DNA of 64,000 bases from Caulobacter sp048541825. GTDB taxonomy: Bacteria > Pseudomonadota > Alphaproteobacteria > Caulobacterales > Caulobacteraceae. Where the stretch lies: positions 2,914,001 to 2,978,000 of the forward strand of contig NZ_CP183332.1 in the NCBI RefSeq assembly GCF_048541825.1, written 5' to 3'. The position numbers were made by a program, and so were the translations under genes. This document shows, piece after piece, positions 59,082 through 64,000 of this stretch. Position 1 is the stretch's first letter. Each line of letters starts with the position of its first letter. The notes beneath the pieces are model-generated. The model searched no databases, was not told the DNA's origin, and saw only the letters and a program-made list of their open reading frames with translations.

Positions 59082-61010
59082 ATGGCGTCCAAGCCCGAAA
59101 GCCCGACCGAACCCTTCAAGCGCGCCCTGGCGCACGCCGCCCGTTCGCTTGCCGAAATGCCCGATCTTGAGGTGGTGTTCTCGGGCGATGGCCCGATGCT
59201 GATGGGCAAGCGCGCCGTGCTGCCCCATCCCCCGCGCGACCTGAACAGCAAGGAAGCTGCCCGCATCCGCGGGCTGGCCGACCAGATGGCTCTGCGTCTG
59301 GCCCACCATGACACGCAGGCCCATGCGCGCGCCCGTCCCTCTTCACCCGACGGTCAGGCGGCCTTCGAGTCGATCGAACAGGCCCGTCTGGAAGCCATCG
59401 GCGCCAACGCCATGGGCGGCGTGCGCGCCAACCTGACGGCCGCGCTGGAAGCCCGACTGGAAAAGCAGGGCCTGACCCGCACCGTCGCCACCGACCGCCA
59501 GACGGCGCCCATGGCCGAGATCCTGGGCCTGATGGTCCGCGAGCGCCTGACGGGCGATGCGCCGCCGCAGGGCGCCAAGGCCCTGGTCGACATCCTGCGC
59601 GCCGATATCGAGGCCAAGGCCGGCAAGGACCTGGATCGTCTGGTCGCCGCCATCAACGACCAGACCGCCTTCGCCCGGGTCAGCCGCGAGATCCTGCGCG
59701 ATCTGGATCTGGGTGAGGAGATGTCGGACGCCACCGAGAGCTCCGACGAGGACGACGGCGAGCAGGACCAGCAGGACCAGACCTCCGACGAGGATCCGGG
59801 CGAGGGCGAGGGCGATCAGTCCGAGGGCTCAACCCCGCAGGAAACCGACACCTCGGACCGCGAGACCGAGGCCGGCGACGAGGAGATGGTCCAGTCCGAG
59901 CAGGACGGCGAGCCCGAGGACAGCGACGAAAGCCCCGAGATGGGCGACGGCGCCAAGCCGGCGCGTCCTGACAGCGGCCCCGCCCAGCCGGGCGAGCCGG
60001 CCTACAAGATCTTCACCAACAGCTATGACGAGATCGTCCCGGCCGAGGACCTCTGCGACGCCGAGGAACTGACCCGGCTGCGGGCCTATCTCGACCAGCA
60101 GCTGTCGGCGCTTTCCAGCGTCGTCTCCCGACTGGCCAACAAGCTGCAGCGCCGCCTGCTGGCCCAGCAGAACCGCGCCTGGACCTTCGATCTCGAGGAA
60201 GGGATGCTGGACGTCGCCCGCCTGACCCGGGTGATCATCGACCCCACCGCCCCTCTGTCGTTCAAGCAGGAAGAGGATCAGGAGTTTCGCGACACCTGCG
60301 TGACCCTGCTGATCGACAATTCCGGCTCGATGCGCGGCCGGCCGATCATGGTGGCGGCCGTCTGCGCCGACATTCTGGCGCGCACCCTGGAGCGCTGCGG
60401 CGTCAAGACCGAGGTGCTGGGCTTCACCACGAGAGCCTGGAAGGGCGGGACCAGCCGCGACGAGTGGGTCAAGGCCGGCAAGCCGCCCGCCCCGGGCCGC
60501 CTGAACGACCTGCGCCATATCATCTACAAGTCCGCCGACTCGCCCTGGCGCCGGGCCCGCAAGAACCTGGGCCTGATGATGCGCGAAGGCCTGCTGAAGG
60601 AAAACATCGACGGCGAGGCCCTGATGTGGGCCCACCAGCGCCTGATCGGCCGGCCCGAAGCCCGCCGCATTCTGATGGTGATCTCTGACGGCGCGCCGGT
60701 GGATGACTCCACCCTGAGCGTCAATTCGGGCCACTATCTGGAGCGCCACTTGCGTCAGGTCATCGCCGAGATCGAGGGCAAGAGCCCGGTCGAGCTGATC
60801 GCCATCGGTATCGGCCACGACGTGACGCGCTACTATCGTCGCGCCGTCACCATCGTCGATGTGGAACAGTTGGGCGGCGTTCTGGTCGAGCAACTGGCCG
60901 CCCTGTTCGATGAGGAGCCCCGCGCCGTCAAGAAGGCGCGCGGCCTGCTGGCGCCGCTGCAGACCGTGCAGCCCTCTGCGCCGAAGGCGGTTCGCAAGGT
61001 TCCTGCATGA
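59082..61010 (+). CDS. cobT: Cobaltochelatase subunit CobT
   Basis: The 642-residue subunit of the aerobic CobNST chelatase inserts Co2+ into hydrogenobyrinic a,c-diamide. The N-terminal half is helical. A long acidic region follows (about residues 210-300, dense with Glu and Asp). The C-terminal von Willebrand A-like domain has the metal-binding LLIDNSGSMRGRPI (about residues 411-424). CobS is not in the window. The gene precedes a coupled phytase-like lipoprotein gene and rpmB, as often in this group. Confidence 0.94.
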   Translation: MASKPESPTEPFKRALAHAARSLAEMPDLEVVFSGDGPMLMGKRAVLPHPPRDLNSKEAARIRGLADQMALRLAHHDTQAHARARPSSPDGQAAFESIEQARLEAIGANAMGGVRANLTAALEARLEKQGLTRTVATDRQTAPMAEILGLMVRERLTGDAPPQGAKALVDILRADIEAKAGKDLDRLVAAINDQTAFARVSREILRDLDLGEEMSDATESSDEDDGEQDQQDQTSDEDPGEGEGDQSEGSTPQETDTSDRETEAGDEEMVQSEQDGEPEDSDESPEMGDGAKPARPDSGPAQPGEPAYKIFTNSYDEIVPAEDLCDAEELTRLRAYLDQQLSALSSVVSRLANKLQRRLLAQQNRAWTFDLEEGMLDVARLTRVIIDPTAPLSFKQEEDQEFRDTCVTLLIDNSGSMRGRPIMVAAVCADILARTLERCGVKTEVLGFTTRAWKGGTSRDEWVKAGKPPAPGRLNDLRHIIYKSADSPWRRARKNLGLMMREGLLKENIDGEALMWAHQRLIGRPEARRILMVISDGAPVDDSTLSVNSGHYLERHLRQVIAEIEGKSPVELIAIGIGHDVTRYYRRAVTIVDVEQLGGVLVEQLAALFDEEPRAVKKARGLLAPLQTVQPSAPKAVRKVPA

Positions 61011-62053
61011 TCGGCCTGCGGATCGGCCTGGTGCTGGCCCTGACCGCCGGCATGTTGAGCCACTGCAGCCGCAAGCCCCCGCCGCCCCTGCCCGTGGTTC
61101 CCGTCAAGGCCGGTCCCGAGATCGCCCTGCAGACCACCCCTGTGCCGCTGGATGCCTCCAACCCGGCCAGGACCACGATTGAAGGCTTCGTATTCGCCGG
61201 CGGCGTCGCCATCACCAGCACCGAAACCTCGCGCCTGCACGGCCTGTCGGACCTGGCCATCGCCTCTGATGGCGGCCTGATGGCGGTGACCGATGACGGT
61301 GACCTCTTCCAGGCGCGTCTGGTCCTGGACCCCGCCGGCCGCCTGATCGGCCTGAGCGACGGCAAGCTGGAGGGCCTGAAGGGGCTCGACGGCCAGCCGC
61401 TGCAAGGCAAGGAAAAGGGTGACGCCGAGGGTCTGGCGATTCTGGCCACTGGTGATCGCCTGATCAGCTTCGAGCGCGACCATCGCATCTGGCTCTATCC
61501 TGCGGCAGGCGGGCCGCCCCGCCCCGCGCCCAAGCCGGCCACCATCCTCCCCTACAATGAAGGCATGGAGGCCCTGGCCGCCTATCCCGCCGCGGGCCCG
61601 GACGCCTATCTCGTGGGCGGCGAGGAGGGCGAAACCTGGCTGTGCAAGCTGTCGGCGGCCTGCCAGGCGCTGGCCCCGCAGCAGGGTCCGGACTTCACCT
61701 GGGGCCTGACGGCCATGACCGCGTTCAACGGCCCGGCCATCGCCACCTTCCACCGGGGATTCGACCCCATCCGGGGCTGGCGCGGCATCCTGCGTTTCGT
61801 GGCCAATCCGATGGCCCCGCCCGCCCGGCAGACCGCAGTCGCCAGCCTGCATCTGGACGGCTCGACCACGCGCGACAACTACGAGGGCCTGGCCCTGGGC
61901 ACCACGCCTTCAGGCGCCACCCGGGTCTATCTGATCTCGGACGACGGCGGCGTGCCGGGCCAGCGCACCCTGCTGATGGCCTTCGACTGGACGCCGCCGC
62001 CCCCGCCGCCACCGCCGCCGGTCCGCAAGAAAGCCACGCCGCGTCGTCGGTAA
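61007..62053 (+). CDS. Phytase-like/esterase-like beta-propeller lipoprotein
   Basis: The 348-residue protein has a signal and lipobox-like SHC (Cys near residue 20) followed by a Pro-rich linker (PPPPLPVVP). The domain resembles the esterase-like activity of phytase family (LHGLSDLAIASDGGLMAVTDDGDLFQARL, FTWGLTAMTAFN, DNYEGLALG). It is probably a periplasmic beta-propeller protein. Its start overlaps the cobT stop (ATGA), so the pair is co-translated. Whether it relates to cobalt or phosphate use is unknown. Confidence 0.8.
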   Translation: MIGLRIGLVLALTAGMLSHCSRKPPPPLPVVPVKAGPEIALQTTPVPLDASNPARTTIEGFVFAGGVAITSTETSRLHGLSDLAIASDGGLMAVTDDGDLFQARLVLDPAGRLIGLSDGKLEGLKGLDGQPLQGKEKGDAEGLAILATGDRLISFERDHRIWLYPAAGGPPRPAPKPATILPYNEGMEALAAYPAAGPDAYLVGGEEGETWLCKLSAACQALAPQQGPDFTWGLTAMTAFNGPAIATFHRGFDPIRGWRGILRFVANPMAPPARQTAVASLHLDGSTTRDNYEGLALGTTPSGATRVYLISDDGGVPGQRTLLMAFDWTPPPPPPPPPVRKKATPRRR

Positions 62054-62259
62054 GCGCCAGATCGACTTCAGAAGGGCTGAGCTGTTTCATTCCGGAGCAG
62101 CGGCAAAAACTTTGGGTGCAGCGCAATATTACCGTTGATCACTTGAACGCCTGGAGCTACAGATTGCTTCGACGGCCGAGCAGGCGAGAACCGGAAGGAC
62201 CGTCAGAGGAACGCGTCGGGAGGAGGTTGAACCCAACCCCCTTTCGTGGACTAAACAAC

Positions 62260-62562
62260 ATGATCCGCACCATCGCCCTGGCCGTTTCGGCCATCGCCCT
62301 GACCATCGCCGCCCCCGTTTCGGCCACCGAACTCCGCGTCAAGGTGTCCGGCAAGTCCGCCGAGCAAGTCCGCGCCGACATCGTCAAAGCCGCCAGCACC
62401 GTCTGCTGGCAGGACGTTCGCGGCGAAGCCATGTCCGGCTACCTGTACCCCGCCTGCATCCGCGCCTCGGTCAGCGACGCCGTCGCCAAGATCAACAGCC
62501 CGGCCCTGAGCGCCTACAACACCGCCAACCCGGCTTCGGGTTCGGTTGTCTCGGCCCGCTAA
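62260..62562 (+). CDS. UrcA-like small secreted protein
   Basis: The 100-residue protein has a signal peptide (cleavage after PVSA, about residue 21). The mature part contains AEQVRADIVKAASTVCW and later YPACIRASVSDAVAKIN, giving the Cys pair and helical pattern of UrcA-type proteins of alphaproteobacteria. The function is unknown. It has its own terminator at 62593. Confidence 0.65.
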   Translation: MIRTIALAVSAIALTIAAPVSATELRVKVSGKSAEQVRADIVKAASTVCWQDVRGEAMSGYLYPACIRASVSDAVAKINSPALSAYNTANPASGSVVSAR

Positions 62563-62592
62563 GCCGACCTTTTTCAGTAGCGTAGCGTACCA

Positions 62593-62623
62593 AACCCGGC
62601 GCGGTCCTTCGCGCCGGGTTTTG
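62593..62623 (+). terminator. Intrinsic terminator of the UrcA-like gene
   Basis: AACCCGGCGC and GCGCCGGGTT form a 10-bp stem with an 8-nt loop, followed by TT and a weak T-run. Confidence 0.85.
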
Positions 62624-62668
62624 CTTTGTCTGGACCTTGCTTAGCCGGGCGCCAGCGCACAGACGCGA

Positions 62669-62702
62669 AAAGGCCCGCGAGGATCGCTCCTCGCGGGCCT
62701 TT
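62669..62702 (-). terminator. Intrinsic terminator of rpmB
   Basis: AAAGGCCCGCGAGGA and TCCTCGCGGGCCTTT form a 15-bp stem with a TCGC loop, 24 bp past the rpmB stop. It is almost symmetrical, so it may terminate in both directions. Confidence 0.93.
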
Positions 62703-62725
62703 CAATAGTCGATCGCGATCGTCGC

Positions 62726-63031
62726 TTAGGCGGCGACGGCCACGGCGGCGGCCTTGGCCTTGGCCTTGACCTGCGACTTGATCTTCAGGGCGCGCGGCGA
62801 CAGCTGCTCGTCCTTGGCGCCCAGCAGGAACACGTCCAGGCCACCCTTGAAATCCAGGGTGCGCAGGGCGGCGTTGCTGATGCGCAGACGGAAGGTCTGG
62901 CCCAGCGAATCCGAGGCCAGCGTCGCCGGCGACAGGGCCGGGAGGAAGCGGCGCTTGGTCTTGATGTTCGAGTGGCTCACATTGTGGCCGACCATCGGAC
63001 CGATACCGGTGAGTTCGCAGCGGCGCGACAT
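62726..63031 (-). CDS. rpmB: 50S ribosomal protein L28
   Basis: The 101-residue ribosomal protein starts MSRRCELTGIGPMVGHNVSHSNIKTKRRFLP in pieces, the classic L28 pattern. The C-terminus is Lys/Ala-rich (QVKAKAKAAAVAVAA), longer than in E. coli as is usual in alphaproteobacteria. It is convergent with the UrcA-like gene through two terminators. A longer frame to 63343 is a shadow. Confidence 0.97.
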   Translation of the reverse strand: MSRRCELTGIGPMVGHNVSHSNIKTKRRFLPALSPATLASDSLGQTFRLRISNAALRTLDFKGGLDVFLLGAKDEQLSPRALKIKSQVKAKAKAAAVAVAA

Positions 63032-63257
63032 GGGACTACCTTGGCTGGGCGAAGCCGGAGCTTCGCAGACATGAATTTCGAGGCGCGTCGGACGAGCCGC
63101 CACGCGAGAGCGGGCGATATAGGCGAAGGGCGCCTGCCGAGTCAAGGCAGCAAGCCCGCTTCGAGGCGCCATCCCGGATGAAGATCGCCTCACGACCGCC
63201 TTCAAGACAGGTTCATCTGGCGCCTTGTATAGAGAGCCCATGAAGGAGCACCCGTCC

Positions 63258-63689
63258 ATGCGTCTGATCGCCCTCGCACTGACCGCTGCAGGTCTCGCCT
63301 TGACCGCCGGCCTGAGCCTGGCCGCCCAGCCCGCGCCGGCCACGATTCTTCCCGGTCACTGGGAGTATAGCTACCGGATCGGCCCCATCCCGGCTGGGGA
63401 CGAGTCGCGCTGTCTCAAGCAATCCGATGTCGAGCAGTTCGCCAAGGGCATCTGCACGCGCAGATACACCTGCGACTACACCACGCGGGTGGTGAAGGAC
63501 GGCAAGATCGCCCTGAAGGGCGCCTGGACCGACAAAAAGGGCCGCGTCGCCCCGGTGACCGCCAAGGGCGACTACACCGCCGAGAGCTTCAAGCTGGACG
63601 TCAAGCTGAAGACCATCAACGGCATTCGGCTGGCCGGCGTGATGGACGCACGGCGCGTGGGGGCCAGTTGCCCGGCCGACGCCAAATAG
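63258..63689 (+). CDS. DUF3617 domain secreted protein
   Basis: The 143-residue protein has a signal peptide (MRLIALALTAAGLALTAGLSLAA, about residues 1-24). The DUF3617 pattern PGHWEYSYRIG follows, with SRCLKQSDVEQFAKGIC and CTRRYTCDY containing conserved Cys. It is a periplasmic protein of unknown function. The ATG at 63258 has an AGGAG site and heads the signal; starts at 63225 or 63240 would extend it. Confidence 0.75.
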   Translation: MRLIALALTAAGLALTAGLSLAAQPAPATILPGHWEYSYRIGPIPAGDESRCLKQSDVEQFAKGICTRRYTCDYTTRVVKDGKIALKGAWTDKKGRVAPVTAKGDYTAESFKLDVKLKTINGIRLAGVMDARRVGASCPADAK

Positions 63690-63842
63690 CCGCTCTTAGG
63701 GAAGCCGTTTGTGGTTAATCCGAATTAAGGTACAATGGGTTGTAGGGAACAAAGACTGAATTGGCGGATGTCGCTGATTCGGTCCTGATTCGTTTCGCCC
63801 CTGTTCGCAAGTTCCGCCCGTGGCGTTAACTTGGACCCGGGC
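63690..63842. other. Intergenic region with two GATTC sites
   Basis: There is no gene. GATTC occurs at 63776-63780 and 63787-63791. GANTC is the CcrM methylation site used in Caulobacter cell-cycle control, so these may matter for a nearby promoter, though no plus-strand gene starts in the window. Confidence 0.45.
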
Positions 63843-64000
63843 CTATCCTCCCCGCGGCGGGGCCACCGAGAATTCCAGATCGAACAAGGTGGGCGCCGCG
63901 CTGGTGCGGGCGCGCTCGAGGGTCAGCAATTGAGCCTTGGTGCTCGCGCCCCCTTCGGCGCTGAAGCCGCCCATCCCGCCAGAAGCGGCCAGCACGCGAT
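63843..64000 (-). CDS. C-terminal part of an unidentified protein (3' partial on minus strand)
   Basis: The minus-strand frame is open from the window edge to a TAG at 63843-63845. It reads RVLAASGGMGGFSAEGG, ASTKAQLLTLERARTSAAP and FDLEFSVAPPRGG, 51 residues. The Gly-rich segment followed by a charged helix looks like a genuine coding end. I cannot assign the family from this fragment; the rest lies beyond the window. Confidence 0.5.
   Translation of the reverse strand, partial: RVLAASGGMGGFSAEGGASTKAQLLTLERARTSAAPTLFDLEFSVAPPRGG

Overview
The window is chromosomal DNA from a high-GC alphaproteobacterium, most likely a Caulobacter or close relative. The evidence is the combination of a TipF-like flagellar-pole protein, groES-groEL behind a CIRCE element, etfB-etfA, mutL, ileS-lspA followed by a DUF3035 lipoprotein, rpmB next to cobT, DUF465, DUF1328 and DUF3617 small proteins, and Caulobacterales-style GC-rich palindromic intergenic repeats. 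Genus is inferred from gene content only. There is no rRNA, tRNA, CRISPR array, prophage or intact insertion sequence. Layout: 1-18,400 is rich in acyl-CoA metabolism: an Old Yellow Enzyme fragment, a crotonase-fold protein divergent from crotonyl-CoA carboxylase/reductase (ccr), an M20 peptidase, a Rieske oxygenase, a GST divergent from an extended acyl-CoA dehydrogenase that fits methylsuccinyl-CoA dehydrogenase (mcd), a serine hydrolase, two TetR regulators, a cobalamin adenosyltransferase and etfBA. Together with 3-hydroxybutyryl-CoA dehydrogenase (25.6 kb), a MaoC hydratase (35.4 kb) and cobT (59 kb), this suggests an ethylmalonyl-CoA route with its cofactor and electron-transfer support, although the mutase, mesaconyl-CoA hydratase and lyase are outside the window. 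18,400-28,200 holds a LysR regulator, a hybrid histidine kinase and the EF-P modification set (efp divergent from epmA and epmB). 28,200-34,400 holds a toxin-antitoxin remnant beside feoAB, TipF, and a two-gene alkylation-repair operon (an Ada-like protein without the AraC domain plus a 2-oxoglutarate oxygenase). 34,400-42,800 is mostly housekeeping: HAD hydrolase, MaoC, ribF, a DegP-like protease flanked by two palindromic elements, ileS, lspA. 43,000-53,800 holds tandem TraB/GumN proteins, mutL, a TipA-type MerR regulator, GNAT and acyl-CoA dehydrogenase genes, a DUF559 gene set exactly between two arms of a repeat element, a second alkylguanine methyltransferase and a chagasin-like lipoprotein with a VOC-family remnant. 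53,800-64,000 holds groESL, a repeat-rich secreted protein, a DUF3089 hydrolase, cobT with a phytase-like lipoprotein, and rpmB. The most notable observations are: the DUF559 gene filling a palindromic repeat element that also exists in an empty form 10 kb away; a shared CRAACAARYGTTYG palindrome just upstream of three unlinked genes; a long perfect hairpin enclosing the groEL stop codon, followed by a 25-bp duplication and a 24-bp perfect palindrome; an intact antitoxin with a toxin cut to 29 codons, bounded by a 19-bp repeat shared with feoB; and the HTH-less Ada-like protein. I found no convincing wholly new multi-gene defence or biosynthetic system. All family calls come from reading the translated sequence; no database search was run.
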